The position numbers and the translations under genes are program-made. The notes below the pieces were generated by a model that had not been told where the DNA came from, did not search any database, and worked only from the letters and a program-made list of their open reading frames with translations. Below are positions 22,734 through 35,709 of a stretch of DNA of 64,000 nt, in pieces (the stretch's first letter is position 1; each line of letters opens with the position of its first letter). This DNA comes from Hymenopellis radicata (Eukaryota; Basidiomycota; Agaricomycetes; Agaricales; Physalacriaceae), in assembly GCA_015501595.1 (NCBI GenBank), contig JADNRX010000017.1:248001-312000 (forward strand). The letters are read 5' to 3'.

Positions 22734-24247
22734 CTATCGTCGCCGCTTACGACTGCTGCTAGTAATCGTCCGTCTAGATTTCTGGTATACATCCTGCCTC
22801 TTCGCTCTCTCGCGGGCCTTCTCCTCCTGTATAGTCTTTTCCTTTTGCGAATCACTAATCATATTGCCCTCCTTCTCCTCTGTCTCCACCTGCTCTTCAA
22901 ACTCTCGATGGCAGCGGTCCATCAAGAATCGCAGGTCACCACCACCATCCGCGGGCCATTGGAAGTCGAATCCCCAGCCATGTGAAACCGTGGCATCTGC
23001 GCTTTCCGCAAGACCACCCTTCTTACGCCACCAGTCGATGAAAAACGTCGCGGCGCGCTGATAGTCAAACTGCCCGTGGCGCACCACCATCCCCATCCGC
23101 CGCGCTAGCTGCGATAGAAACTCCTCCAAATCCGTCGTCGGTGAAGATCCAGCGGGCAGGATCGACAAGTAGCTAGGCGCTAAAATAATATCAGCCTCTA
23201 TGTCACAAGCAAACGCCAGACGCACTAATGGGATTCAGGACGTTGAGTTTGTAGAGCAGGTATTCTGCCAAGGTTTCAGATTGATATAGGCCTTCTTTGA
23301 TGCCCGCTAGTGCGATGTTAACGCGGCACATTGCACAAGGTAGCCTTACGTTACCTATCAGAGCGAGTTTAGCCCCCCTTTCGGCGCCTGCTAGACCGTG
23401 GCCTAGGAAGGGTAGCATCATGCCAGGCGTGTCGAAAGCGTACACGGGAGGGACCTCCATGATCTTGACACGATTCGAGAGGGCCTGTGTCAATCCAGGC
23501 TGGGGACCTGTGCGAACGGCTTTCGGTGTCGCTATAGGCAGAATAGTAAATCCAGAGTAAAGAGAAGAAGAAGAATACATACACCCTTTGATTCCCTGAT
23601 TCCGTATAGCGTTCAATAACGAGGACTTGCCCACGTTTGGCATCCCGACGATAAGGACATTGATGCTCTCCAGATGAGGATGCGGCTTGCCAAGCTCTGG
23701 GGTGGGTTAACGGCGTCCGTAAGCGCAATAGAAATAACGTTACCTGCAAGTATTTTGTACACCTTGCGGCAATCCGCCACATCTCGCAGGCAGGTGAACA
23801 TGAACGTCTGCTCCGGGTACTTGTCCTTCATTACAGACAGGAAGGGCTGCAAAATCGAACCGTCAGAGAAAAACGGGCAGAGTACAAAGTGCCCCAAACG
23901 TTACGTTCTTACTGTGATACCCCATTCCGGAATGCGGTCTGCCTTGTTCAATAGAACAATGTGCTGACCGATAGAGTAGTTGTGCACGCGCTGCTTTTCT
24001 CGCCACAGACGCAGTTCCTCTACTTCCCATGAGCACATGCTAGCTAACGTCTAAGAACCAAAAGCTTACCTTGAAGGTTACGATTGATGCTTGTTAAGGG
24101 GAGCCTAGAATCTCTAACCTCAAGAACGATGTCCGTTCTAGTAAGCAGACTGGGCAGCTGCTTTGTGAACTTGCTCATATGACCAGGGAACCATGCCGGA
24201 GGGATGGGCAGCGCGGGTTTTGCGATACGCGCCATTACCGAGCTCAT
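22734..24247 (-). CDS. MTG1: mitochondrial ribosome-assembly GTPase MTG1
   Basis: Circularly permuted GTPase of the YlqF/MTG1 family, which helps assemble the large mitoribosomal subunit on the inner membrane. The start MSSVMARIAKPALPIPP (24247) leads to AWFPGHMSKFTKQLPSLLTR and VLEVRDSRLPLTSINRNLQ, the G4 motif LLNKADRIPEWGIT, then after an intron PFLSVMKDKYPEQ, the G1 loop VGMPNVGKSSLLNAIRNQGI, the TGPQPGLTQ switch, G3 in AFDTPGMMLP, then LAEYLLYKL. The order G4-G1-G3 is the permuted order. The C-terminal exon has a GMVVRHGQFDYQRAATFFID stretch and ends in a basic KSRRTITSSSRKRRR tail. Five to six introns fit; the first (at about 24040-24065) is unusually short by any splice choice. Codons look intact. 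It is convergent with the NCS1 permease. Confidence 0.88.
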
Positions 24248-24249
24248 AG

Positions 24250-25700
24250 TAGTACCCGAGGTAAGAGCGACTGATTAACTTTCCAAGAACATGCACAGAA
24301 TAGGAAGAAGCGAGAGCGCGATATGCCGAGACGGTGGTGGTGGTGGAAGGATAGTCAGTCGCCGACGTCGCGAATGATCGAAAGAAAGCCAAGTTTTTAT
24401 TTGATCTTGTTGATGTTGCCCAAATTAGGAAGGCCGACTTTGGCAGGGCTGTGGCGCGCCGTTAAGCTACTTATATTTTCGTGGCAGTTATAACATGTTA
24501 GTAAATTTCCGTTCCCCAGAACGAATTATTAACATAGTTAATAACAAAATAGTGGCCTCGCGCGAAAACTGTGACGGAAGCATCTGAAGCCCCAGTGATC
24601 TTTGAATGCGCGGTGACTGAATACACTGCATAATCGGTTTCCTTCACGACGCAAGGCTAATAATCCGAGTGAGCACAGTTTCCACATGACTTCTCTTTTC
24701 TTACAGTACCTGCTCCAGGTCGTAACGGGTCCGTCCACCTGTTGATCACAGCAGGTTTATCTCGGTATGTGTTGTCTCGTGTATGTACTGCGTCACTCAC
24801 GCAGGCACTCGCAGGTCGCAACGGGTATTCCACCTGCACGCTACGCCACATCGGGTTGGTTATTGGCTACTCGCGGATCAGATGATTGGTGCCTTTTGAA
24901 CACTCCGAGAGGCATTTCCCTGACCTTCTGAACACCCCGACGGGCCGTCTGTCATCTGGCCCAACACATTTATTCACATACTTAATGCTAACACAGTGCC
25001 CTCCAGAGACCGTTGCAAGTAACATGTTATTAACATCCCTTTATTCACAATGTTAGTATTTCGAGCATTACTAACGCTACCTTATGTGGCGGGTGTCAAG
25101 GCCATTGTTACCGTCCTGAACAACGACAATAGATATCCCTTATCACTGCGCAATCACAAAGTGCCAAAGGCGCTGCTAGTGCCATCTGGCATCTATCGGC
25201 GTTACTAGTACTACCGGCCTTGGGTAGACAAGCACAATGTACGATGGGAGCTTGGAAAAGGCTCTATTCTAAGACGATGTAGGATAACACGACTACCGTA
25301 CAAACTACCAATTTCAAGAAGAGAAAAAGACCCTAATAGTTGATATGAGGAGAAAAAGAGACAAGCAATACAATGTGTGATACGTAGAGAGATTTTCAGT
25401 TAGGAAAACAGGGTAATACCAAGTAGGATAATGAGCGGACGACAACGACAACGACAACAAAACGATCCGTAGAGTGGGTAAATGGGTAGAGGAGATCAAT
25501 AGACATCATGAAGCACCGGTAATCAGGGATGAAAGATGATAAGCATGGAAGGCGGTGAGAGAATGCAGTCGACCTCGACGAGGGCGGCCGAATTAAGCTC
25601 CGGCCTAGAATTTTGGGCCGTTGAGCTCGGGGGTATGGAAGGTTGCCTTTGACGAGTTATGAGCAAGAACGAACGGTTCAATAAAATCCAAGAGCTTACA
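24250..25700. other. intergenic with short imperfect repeats
   Basis: No coding region supported. A CAGGTCG-AACGGGT...CCACCTG unit occurs at about 24715 and again at about 24810. GAACAC-CCGA units at about 24898 and 24930 and AACATGTTA-type palindromes near 24495 and 25020 give a repeated texture that may be a decayed element. Confidence 0.4.
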
Positions 25701-25703
25701 AGC

Positions 25704-26371
25704 CTAAGGAGCCACTTCATCCTCCCAGTTGGCACTGCCCGGCTCGCCGTGGAAGATCTTGCCACTGCGGAGTGTACGCTCGCTGAGGACGACAGCCTGG
25801 TCGAGATTAATGAGCCTCTCTGAAGGCGCAAGCTCCTCAGCATCGACCTCGACCCAGCCCTTCCAGCCCTTTCTCTTGGTTTTCTGAACCTTGCGTGGGG
25901 TACTGGCTTGGGGAGCGGCATGGGAAAGTCTTCGTCATCGCGGGGGGTACGTGGGCGTTTGGATGAGGTGCGGGAGATGGAGGACGAATCAGAGGGACCG
26001 GGCGTGGATTCGGGTGACACTGATGGGGTCCGGGATGCAGCGCGCCCGGAGCGAACGACGTTGATACTGGGACGCGATGTGTAGGACGTCGACGCCAGCG
26101 GCTGTGTAGCGACGAGGGGAGTCATCCGGGCAATGGGCGTCGCGCTTTTTGAGAATGAAGTGTGTCTGGGGCGTTCCTCTGTAGCTCTGTCCTTGCCCTT
26201 GCGCTTCCCACTGTCCCGCCGTTCTCTCCAAAAGCTGTCCTTTGTCGGCAGTTTAGAGCTAGAGGCCTCTACCAGGTTCTCTTCCTCCTCGTCGTCGTAG
26301 TTGTCCGGCCCGACATTGAGTAGACTCGTCAACACGTCCCGTTGGGGGCGGCGGTCGAATGCGCCAGCCAT
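25704..26371 (-). CDS. uncharacterised Ser/Pro-rich protein with conserved C-terminal KGWKGW block
   Basis: Family not recognised. ATG at 26371 (MAGAFDRRPQRDVLTSLLNV) opens an acidic then Ser/Arg-rich region (DNYDDEEEENLVEA; SRTPSVSPESTPGPSDSSS; RTSSKRPRTPRDDEDFPMPL). The C-terminal part KRKGWKGWVEVDAEELAPSE, ...LINLDQAVVLSERTLRSGK, ending ANWEDEVAP (stop 25704-25706) lies in another frame. One base is missing at about 25905 (GG on the plus strand). With that base the protein is about 220 residues and resembles a nuclear regulator with a disordered middle. An upstream in-frame ATG at 26421 is possible, but MAGAF looks better. I give no function. Confidence 0.5.
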
Positions 26372-26379
26372 GACGGCGG

Positions 26380-29300
26380 TCGCTGTTCGTCGGCACTGTT
26401 TGGCCGGATGGGGAGTCATTGCTGGAAGTGGCGGGAAAACAAGGCAGGACATTGGTCGGGCGCTGTCGATGTGGTTATTAAATAGCGTACGAGTGACTCC
26501 CGTCACGGTCAACTGTCTTTTTACGGCACGACGCATCAACAAACACAGCTCTCCACGCGGCACGTGCCTCCAGAACCTTCTCCTGGCCAGTCCGCTTCGC
26601 ACCCGGATCTATCTCCATTCGGTTCATTTCCTCTTTCAGTACTGTCTGCTCTCTCTCCGAGTCAGTCTGCGTTCCTCTGACTGCATTGTCATCCGTCCAC
26701 AGCCTGCTATCTCTGTCACACATATCATCTCATTCTTCATTTTTCCCACCCTTTCATTCTGATGATCCAATCATATTTATCTGCCATGAACCGCTCGTTC
26801 CCGTATCCGGATCTTTCCTCGAGGTCCGCAGGAAATGAATTCAAAGCTCGCTATGGAAGTTGTCTTAGGGCTCTTTGTCTTTCCCTCCATTCTGCCGCTT
26901 TCCTCCCCTCCATTGTCTTTCTGTTGTTGTCCAGACGACCCCGCCTCTGAACCCTTCTTCCCCTGCGGCGCTAACCTGATGAAAAAAAACACATAATGGA
27001 ATGAATCACGATCTGCGGAACAGCCTGGGTTGTTCGGCGCTTATAGTTCTATATCAAGACACACTTGAACGAAGCTACGCCCTTTCTAGGTCTCTTCTTA
27101 CTCAGGTCCTGTCGATCTGGGGATTCCATTCATTAGACGTCTAGCAGGTGCAGACCTCCTGAAAACGCCCATACCAACTCTTCGAAATTTTCACACAGCT
27201 ACTGAATACCATGACGCCACAGCCAGGTTTGTAACAAGCTTCCTTGACGCAGTCGGCCCAGAAATACTGCGGTTCTACAGTCTTCGTAATCCAGCATCAA
27301 CTCCTAGACGTCATGCTATCTAGCGTCGTAAAAGGAGAATATCGCACAACCAGTATCATACAGCTATTAATCGTATCGCATCCATCTCCGTCCTGGGGTT
27401 TTCATATCAACTTCCGTCATCTATCCATCACTCACGAGTTACCTATCAATTTACCGGGCTGTATTCTTGCCCAAACCAAGGCAACTGTACTGAACAGGAA
27501 ATCTTTAGATCTGCCACAGCGCTGTTCCTCAAGGACCCGAGCTGACCCATTACCCATGGTAGGTACGCAATGTGTGTAAACTCCCATGCACCTCTACGCA
27601 TGTCGTATCAGCTCTCGCAGCCTGCTACACGTGGCCAAGCACTTTGGGGCCATGTGCGAGGAAGCGAAGCGCCATCGCTCTGGTTGAAAGGAGTCTCGCG
27701 GCGCTCATCAAAATCAGTGACCCTTCCGTATACATTTCTCGTGCACTACCCAACGCCGATTTTTACGATATCAACGTTAACCAGCGTGATGGGTAACAAG
27801 GCTATGGCCGGGTGGGTGTTTGAAAATAGCACAACTGCCTGGCTACTGCCAGTGCAGGGGTTCCCCACCGCGCCTGATCAAAACCCGTCATCAAACTCGC
27901 GCACGGCTCCCTCCATACCTCAGTTTCCCGTTGCGCGACGAATGAAAAACAGCTACGCAAGGTCCTGTACTAGTAAGAGAAAACGCAGTGGCTCCCACGA
28001 GGCCACCCCGGAACGTTGAAACAACATGATGTATGTAGAGACCGCTGTAGCTATCGGCGGTGGGTGGGGGGCAGTAACCTTTGTTACGCGGACTCGAGGG
28101 ATCCGCGGGCACACAACAACCCCACAGTGACGGAGCCGACAAGTAGTATGTAGACGACAATGGGTAATTGTGCCACCTGGCAGTGCCTTTCGCCCAATGA
28201 CGTTGCACCTAGGGGGAGCGAGAATCCACGTTATTTAAGAGGCTGTGCTTCTTCTCAGCAGGGACTGGGGGCGAAGCGATGACATGGCAGCATTCCGCCA
28301 TCACTCGAACCGGCCATCGCTGCACGCACTGATTTTTTTCTGTAACGATAATACCTAGTAGGGAGAGCGTCGGGCTGTAAGAAAACCCACTCACCAGCCC
28401 ACTTGAGACTGCCCACCCAGCCGAAAAAAGCGCCACAGTGATAGGTGATCGTTCACGGCAGATTCCTGATACGGAACAGTCAAAAAGTCACCGGAGACAA
28501 GGCCATTGAATGTTACTAACCGTCGTAGATGTAACTCTGCCAGTGGGATCTGAACAGCGACCGCGACTCGGGTTCCGTATCGGCTCACCTGTCGTCTCTC
28601 AAACGCCACCGCCAACGGGACTGATGTCCTAGCTAAAGGCATCAAATAAATTCCAAACGACTCGTAGTTGGTTATACTTCGCAGTAGACGACTCGACGCC
28701 CAACTTACAAGAGTTTAGGAGACCCCAAGAAAGACCCAAAGCCCAATATCCAATCTCCGTGGCGCAGACACATATCAGCCAGCCGACGGGGAGAAAATAG
28801 ACCATGTCCATGCACCTACCCATTGGCCTAAAATTGAATATTTGATCTTTTCACCGCGGCGACGTGCATCAGGTGCAAGTCTGCGGCGCAATAAATCAAT
28901 TTCTCTCCAAGGACGACAGATTGAGCGGTCAGAGCTCGAAATCAGAGACAAGTAGATCCGACAGTCCAGAAAGTCACATCGGCCTAGGTTTCATGGCGGG
29001 CTGCGTCGTCCCAGCGCGTTCATAAAAGCGGAAGGAGGAGACGTGCGTGGCGGCCCAGAGTGTGAAGGTTCCCATTATGGAAACGCGATCGAAACTTTGT
29101 ATCTGAAAAAGCGGCCGGCATGGGCAGGATAGAGTTTAGGACGTCGTCTGGGCCTTGTTCAGAAACGGGATCAAGAACAATGAAAGACCCACATGCATAG
29201 AGCGGTATAACGTTAGAGAGTAGAAGGGAAGAGATCTCCTCATTTGATGTGTTCTTGACAGTTCGGTCACGGTGAGAACTCATATAAAGAATGGAACTCG

Positions 29301-29470
29301 AATTCCAGAAGATCTATACCATTAATACGTGCATAATGCTTCTGATGTTACCATTTGGTACTTTAGAAGTACAAAGAATGTGCCTAGCTGCTGAGATGAT
29401 GATATAGCGTTGTAAAATGAAAATGATTGTCCATGCACAAAATCGAGAAGGAAGAAGTTGGAAAAAATGC
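26380..29470. other. long gene-poor stretch with scattered coding-like fragments
   Basis: No gene is supported across 3 kb. A plus-strand stretch at about 27112-27327 reads like protein (LGIPFIRRLAGADLLKTPIP ... FLDAVGPEILRFYSL) and stops at 27327; no family recognised. A minus-strand frame at 29020-29283 (SLLLSNVIPLYACGSFIVLD) also looks protein-like. Both may be gene relics. Confidence 0.4.
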
Positions 29471-29478
29471 CTTTGATC

Positions 29479-32451
29479 TCAAATCGCAAACCGGAGAGAA
29501 GTCTCCGTCAAGGGCGTACTAACCATAGGTGGACTAAAACACTCGCCACCCGAACCAAACGAGCTATCCACATACACCTCCTTGAGCTTCCTCCAGATCG
29601 CTCTAAACGTAGTCGCGGAACCTTTATCTTGCGCCAGGGCAATCACCGTCGCACACCCAAACGGAATGTTGTTCACATTGAAGGTAGGACTGGGAAGCGG
29701 CGACGCCTGGGGGCTCTTGTTCATAAATACACTGCTCCGCCCATGTGCAAGTGGAGGTGCAGCAAGGAAATTCGGAGACGTGAGAGGTGATGCCACCCGC
29801 TGATGGGAAGCCGGCACCTGCGAAACCCACACCTTGAAACGCACGGGCTTCAGACTCGCGAGTTCTCCGTAAATCGGTTCTTCGAGTCTGCACTTCAACA
29901 ACGCCTCCGTCGGTCCACCGCTCGGCTCTGTAACAACTCCCAGCCTTGTCAAAATTCGGCCCACTTCGAGTAGCGTCTTATCCACATCGTCCGAAGAATA
30001 CAGAATCCATGTTGTGTTGTGCACCTGGCCTTGGTGCTTCCAGCTGAACAGGTTCGAGAACCATCCTTTGAATTCGCCGACAACCGGAGATGTCAGTAGC
30101 CTATTGTTATGGCCGCTATTCGAAGGCGGCGTGGGAGCGCCAGGTGAATTCAAAACAGACAGCGTAGAACGTTTGCGGTTTAAAATCGGGAACTCTAGAG
30201 GTGGCGCTATCGTAAAAACTTTAGAGGATGGAAAAAGCCGAGTACGATAAGAACACTTACGCCGATTCTTCCGTTCCTTCATACTCTTCCCCACAGGACT
30301 CGACTCAGAGTTTCCACGCAAAATATTTCCCACATCCTTGCCGACGTCTCGACCGGTAACTGAGCCAGCGCCAGTGCGACTGTCATCTGCATTCACGTAG
30401 CTCCAGGATTCCTCCCCAAATGTCTGGTTTTCCTTATCTATAGGACCCGCGCACGAACGTTGCGCCCGAGTACGTGCCTGTCCTTGGTCCGCCGCTACCA
30501 AGTGGTTGAACTTGGCTATCATTTCATCGGTCGCATTCGCAGCTGGTGTAGGCTGAGGTTCCACGGGGGAGAATGCGGGTAATAGATGGGGAGAAGGAGC
30601 AGCATCGACAGGGCTTGCACAATTGTACGAGGAGCGACGAGTGGGAGAAGCTGAAGGGTCGGGAACGGCTGAAGATAGAGGTTCCAGTTGATAGGATACT
30701 CGTTGCGAAGCTCTATGGGAGTGACGACGCTGCACGAACGGAAGCATCGGGACGGGAGAAGGCGGTTCGTCATTGGCGGGCGAGTGAGAGAATGTGTATC
30801 CACGTCGTACACCAGGAGGACGTACACCTCCTTGCATTGCGAATGATGACTTCGGCAATCCTTTCTGGCTTTGCGTCGATGAGCGCGAAGACGGCTTGTC
30901 TATGGGGTTGCGAGGCCCAGCAGGCGATGCGGGACGCTCGCGAACTACGGTCGTGACGGCACGCCTCATCGGTATGGGATTGGCCTTGGTCTGAGGAATG
31001 GGTTGAATGATAGACTGAGAGCGGACTTGGGGAGCGAGCGCTTCTGGTGCAGCGATTGACACTCTGCTAGCGTCGTACTTCTTGAGAAGATCAGCGCCGA
31101 TTTGAGTATCCAGCTCCCAGCCAAGGTTGAAAGTCATGCTGGGTAACGCAGTCGTAGGAAGGGATACGTTGGCTTCTTCGACCTCGTTCATCTTTGATGT
31201 CTCCTCGCGATATTTGACGAGTAAGAAATAGAATGCCTTTGCATGAACGCCGCGACCGGCCGGAGAGCATAGATCTTCCTTGATGTTGTCGCCTCTTGGG
31301 TCCGCATGCCTGCCCCAGATTATACGTAGCGACGAGAAGAGTTCCTGGTCAATCATGGCGGGATCGGGGATAGGACGAGCCAGTGTGCTGGGAGATGGAG
31401 GAAGAGACGGATTGTCCATAATGACGCATCGCGTGGCTGCGGTGGATACGACCATCCAAGGATGCGAGAGAATTTCAGGAATCTAGGCAACACATGTCAG
31501 ATTTGTGGACAGATGACATGACACCTGGCTTACCGTGATCCTTCGAGAGACGTCGACGACGAGCATACGAGACAAAAGATCTTGAGCGAGAGGGTCGAGC
31601 CATTGAGGCATATCGAATCTGCCGCTTTTCACCTTGTTGAGCAGGTTCTTGACATTCTTGTCGTCGAAAGGAAGTCGACCTGTGAGAAGAGCGAAGAGAA
31701 TTACACCGCAGCTCCAGATATCGGTAGCGTTTCCTTGGTATCTTTCGCCGTTGACGATTTCGGGACTGGCATAATGGGGAGAGCCGCAGCTTGTTTCGAG
31801 TTGAAGGGAAGGCGGGGCAAAGGCGGCCATACCCCAATCGGCGATTTTGATTATAGGCGGAGAAAGGGAAGCAATTAGGATGTTCTCCGGTTTGAGATCG
31901 CGGTGAATAATAGAGAATGTATGCGCGTAGTTGAGACCATAAACGATCTGACGGAAGAAAGTGAGAGCTTCATGAGAGTGGAGACGGCCGCGGTTGACTA
32001 GAAAGTCGAACAACTCGCCGCCTTCGACGTATTCGAGCACGAGGAAAAGCTCCTTCTTGCCTTCGTAAACGTCATATATGCGTAGGATGTTGGGATGGTT
32101 CATAAGCTTCATCATAGTGATCTCGCGATCGATGCCTAGACGCTGCTTTTCGGTTTTTGCTTGCTGAGTAGCGAGAGAGGCGCGCGAGTTGACAAGAGGA
32201 GCGAGCGGAAGAATCTTGACGGCGGCAAACTGTCCAGTCACCTTGTGCTTGGCGATTTTGACACGACCAGAAGCGCCTTTGCCGACGCACTCGCCGATGA
32301 TCCATGGACCGATATTCTTGGGATCAGATGGCAGATCGAACGCCTGTGCGCCTCCAGCTGCGGCTTTCTCCTTTTCCCAGCGAGTTCCTAGTGGCGCGTT
32401 GTACTTGATTGGGGGTGCCCTAGGCGGGCTCGACGAGAGAGGGTACGACAT
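29479..32451 (-). CDS. CAMK-type Ser/Thr kinase, GIN4/HSL1/NIM1-like
   Basis: Morphogenesis or cell-cycle checkpoint kinase. In yeasts this group acts at the septin collar on Swe1/Wee1. ATG at 32451 (MSYPLSSSPPRAPPIKYNAP). Kinase domain at about residues 48-330: glycine loop GECVGKGASGRVKIAKH, lysine in AAVKIL, catalytic loop HRDLKPENIL, activation start ADWGMAAF, then CGSPHYASPEIVNGE, DIWSCGVILFALLTG and FDMPQWLDPLAQDLLSRML. An intron at 31483-31533 (GTAAGC..CTAG) joins RRIT to IPEILSHPWM. The long C-terminal region is Ser/Pro-rich, has a possible 54-nt intron at 30207-30260 that also reads through, and ends in a folded-looking domain (GWFSNLFSWKHQGQVHNTTW ... AIWRKLKEVYVDSSF) that may be a KA1-like membrane or autoinhibitory module (inference). 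The DFG motif is DWG. It shares its upstream region with the divergent PPR-like gene. Confidence 0.88.
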
Positions 32452-32718
32452 TGAGGGAGACGCAAGGCGAGCAGCTCGTCCAGCAAGCAGCAGGGAGAGT
32501 AGATGATGGTAGGAAGCAAAGAAAGTCGCTGGCGGGACTCGGAGTGACGAATAGCCATATCAATCACATGACCGATCATGTCACGTCACAGAATTTTACT
32601 TTTGCGGATCGACGACGACAGCGACGAGCAAAGGCGGGACGGCCTAGCAAGTATGTCTGGCCATTTTTGTCATTATTTTATTTTGAATTTATATTCTATC
32701 TCTAGCGTGCTCACATGA
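32452..32718. promoter_or_regulatory. divergent promoter between kinase and PPR-like gene
   Basis: The 267 bp separating the two start codons must serve both genes. A CGTGACATGATCGG-like stretch (about 32568-32588) contains overlapping CATGA/TCATG half-sites, and the plus-strand side is T/A-rich just before 32700. No canonical TATA box is seen. Confidence 0.45.
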
Positions 32719-35707
32719 ATGGTATTGGCATATTTGTTGGCGCCGAACAAATGGCGTGCCATGCGACTGACCGTCCTTTCGCGGTCCTTCGCAGACCACT
32801 TTCGCAAACCCCCGTCGTCCTGGACGCCCCATCAAGAGCCGACGCCAGCAGACCCGCCCAACACCGCTGTCTTTGAGCCTCCATCATCGGAGCAGCTTCG
32901 AACATTCACGATACCGACACCCAGTATGCTGCAGCCAGAGGCCCTTGCCAAAGTGGTGGCTAAGCAGGACTGGAGCCTGGCTAATCGCATCCACGACGAG
33001 CTGCTCGAGGTTGGAAGGACGGTTCCACCTGATTTCGTCTACGCGGCCGCAGCTTTGAACATTGTTCATACCACCCAAGACGTGCAATCCTTCACGAAAT
33101 GGGTCCGACTTATCCCAAAGGTGGACGCACCGAGAGTGCCGACTCCTTGGGATTTCGGCAAATACAAATTTGACCAGCTTCTACGCTCTCTCCACACCAT
33201 GGCTGCCGCCGGGAAGCCCGCACTCTTATTCCACTTTGGGATGATTATGGCGGAGAATGGGTCCACGAATTTTGTCCGCGCACGAGTCCTATCCTTTTTT
33301 ATCAAGCATGCGGCCGGCAAGGCTTGCCCAGTCGAGTACATCTCCTCCCTCCGAACCGCCCTTCTTCCTCCAGTCTTAACCCCGCCTCCTCCGATTCATT
33401 CCTCGAGGAAGAGGACCTCGCGGAGTACGCGTCCTTTACCCCCACCCCCTTAGTCAATTGGGAGGGCGGTTCCAATCCCTCCGCTAGTATCATAACTAAT
33501 ATCGAACAAGCCATCCACAACCATGAATTCGCCCAGGCAGACGCTCTCCTGGACGAAGCTCTAGATTTGGGTGTCGATATTCCCTTCTCTGACACCTGGA
33601 TCACCGCTGCCGAATCCTTCTTCACCCCGGGTGGTGTTCAAGACTTCAAGAAGTGGTTTTCTCTGGTCCCCCCTTCCATCTCGATGTTCAGCAAAGGTTT
33701 TACTCCCTATGCAAGAAACTTTTCTGGGCACCCGTGGTGAGCATGCCTGTCGCCATTCCGTTCCTCGAAATATGCGCCGCCAAAGGATACATCCATATTG
33801 TTGTCCGACGCATGGACGTGCTTCGTTATGCAGAGAACGACGTCGCCCTCAACACCTACCACAATATCCAGAATCATGTCCAGGCATACATGAGCAGTGT
33901 TACTTCCTTCAAGCTAGGCTTCTTGACCCCGCAGGCAGTCTATCGAAGGATTTACTTCCGAGCAATGCGTCTGTTCCAGGTCGCCTCGGAGATCAGAGCT
34001 ACATCCCTCCTACAAGCCCCAAGTTTTTTCCCAACATCGAGCCCGAGGAATTTCTACCTTCCGAGGTCGCTCCAAAGCCATATAAGCCGCCACCTCCACA
34101 CAAGCCAGCTCATATTCTTACCGAGCTAGCCAAGGATGACCCAGAGATAACCGGCTTCGCCGATGATCTTATTAACATCCAAGACCCCACCCAGCCGACC
34201 GACGACGTGGTCTATTTCCCCGACCTTGCAGAGACCTTGCGCTACCTGCATCGCCTCGCCACGACCAGGATGGCCCCCCATCCTTGGACACTCATGAATT
34301 TCTACGAGCGTTATCTGCAGACCGGCCGTACCCGTGGCCTTGACCTGTTGCGCACGAAATATTTCAGAACCAACTACCCCTCTGCCACCCAGCTCATGTT
34401 CCTTGAGATGGTGTACTATTTCCGCCGCAACGACTACACTCAGGTCCTTAACACCTACCTCGCCAATTTCTACGTCGTTGGGCTCCCCCGCATACTATTG
34501 TCCCAAAGCGTCCCCCATCCAACCCCAGCAAGCCGCATGCACAGACCTATTCCCTCGCGGGGCAAGCTGTGGGCGCACGATAAAGCTAATGCGCTCGTCT
34601 GGCAATGTCTGTCGGGCAGAGCGAACCACATCGGCCGCGTAGAGGACCTCTACATGAACCTCCTCCGTAATTGTCGGCGCGAACCCGAGCCAGAAGAACT
34701 GTTCCCGCCAAAGGATTCACCGGGCATAGACGTGGTCATCCCCTTTGCGCCCAAAGTCCACCCGCACGCCTTCCACCGCTTCCTCACGCGCCTCATGTCC
34801 CACCAGGGCGCGGCTCGCGGCGTCAACATCCTCAAGGACATGGCGCAGGCGGGCGTGAATCCGGAAATTGCCGAGTTTACTATCGTCGCGGGGTTCGCTG
34901 CCAAGACGGATGATGAGCGGCTGGCGTTCCTGCTGTTGGATCAGATAGAAGCGACGATGCCTGCGAGCTATTCGGCATCCACCACGGCGCCCGCCGAGGA
35001 CCGTGCTCCGCCGAGATTCAAAAGCATCGAGGAACTTCCGCCTGCGAGATCGAGGTGGGCTGATGAGATTGCAAAGGATGAGGATGAGTGGGGCGATGAG
35101 TCTGACGATTTTTGGTCGGCTCTTGGGCCTGCATCAAAGGCTGACGAGTCTCCTGCGATGACATTGCCTCTCGACGAAGGAAATTTCGTCGTCGACGAGT
35201 CTACATCGCCTTCATATTACCGCCCGCCTGACTACCCATCACCTCCTACGCCAGCGGAGGAGGACGAGGAGGAGTCTTCCCCCTTTATTCAGGAATCAGC
35301 ACTTGATCGCGACGACTACTTCATATTGTACATGCACGTAATGCGCGGCTTCCTCATACGCCGCAACTTCCCCGCCCTCGTTGAGGTTCACAGTCGTTTC
35401 CGCCAGCGCTTTGATTACCAAATCGGGCAGAGTGTGTTCTTTGACACTCTGTATAAGGACTGGGAGATGGTTGAGCGGGACTCGTTCATGAAATATCCGA
35501 GACGTGCTCTGTTGAAGAAGACGACGCTAGTAAGTCACTGTATGATAGTGAGTTTGGTTGTCTAAGGCATTTGTTTATAGGGCGCGCCTCCCCCTAAAAA
35601 CAGTCGGACAAGATACCTCCCAGATGAAACCCCTCGTAAGTTGCTTCTTTCTTAGAGGATGAGATCAGTTGACTGACGACTGGACAGATTTCGAACCTGC
35701 TCGTTAG
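32719..35707 (+). CDS. PPR-like mitochondrial protein
   Basis: A long alpha-helical protein (about 960 residues) of the pentatricopeptide-repeat kind; such proteins bind mitochondrial RNA. An MRLTVLSRSFADHFRKPP-type presequence lies near the start. Repeat-like helices include ALAKVVAKQDWSLANRIHDE, FDQLLRSLHTMAAAGKPALL, IEQAIHNHEFAQADALLDEA, ETLRYLHRLATTRMAPHPWT, LNFYERYLQ-like, FHRFLTRLMSHQGAARGVNI and LKDMAQAGVNPEIAEFTIVA; near the end LYMHVMRGFLIRRNFPALVE. An acidic linker (DEDEWGDESDDFW) splits the halves. Two last introns (after LLKKTTL and after DETP) splice in frame to the stop at 35705-35707. Three one-base gaps break the frame, each in a homopolymer: CCCC 33380-33383, CCCCCC 33668-33673, TTTTTT 34023-34028. 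Adding one base at each gives a continuous protein, so assembly error is likely. Confidence 0.7.
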
Positions 35708-35709
35708 AT

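Noticed and set aside
29479..32451. Splitting the kinase region into two separate genes
   Set aside because: A 51-nt intron at 31483-31533 joins the kinase domain to the C-terminal part in frame (RRIT-IPEILSHPW).
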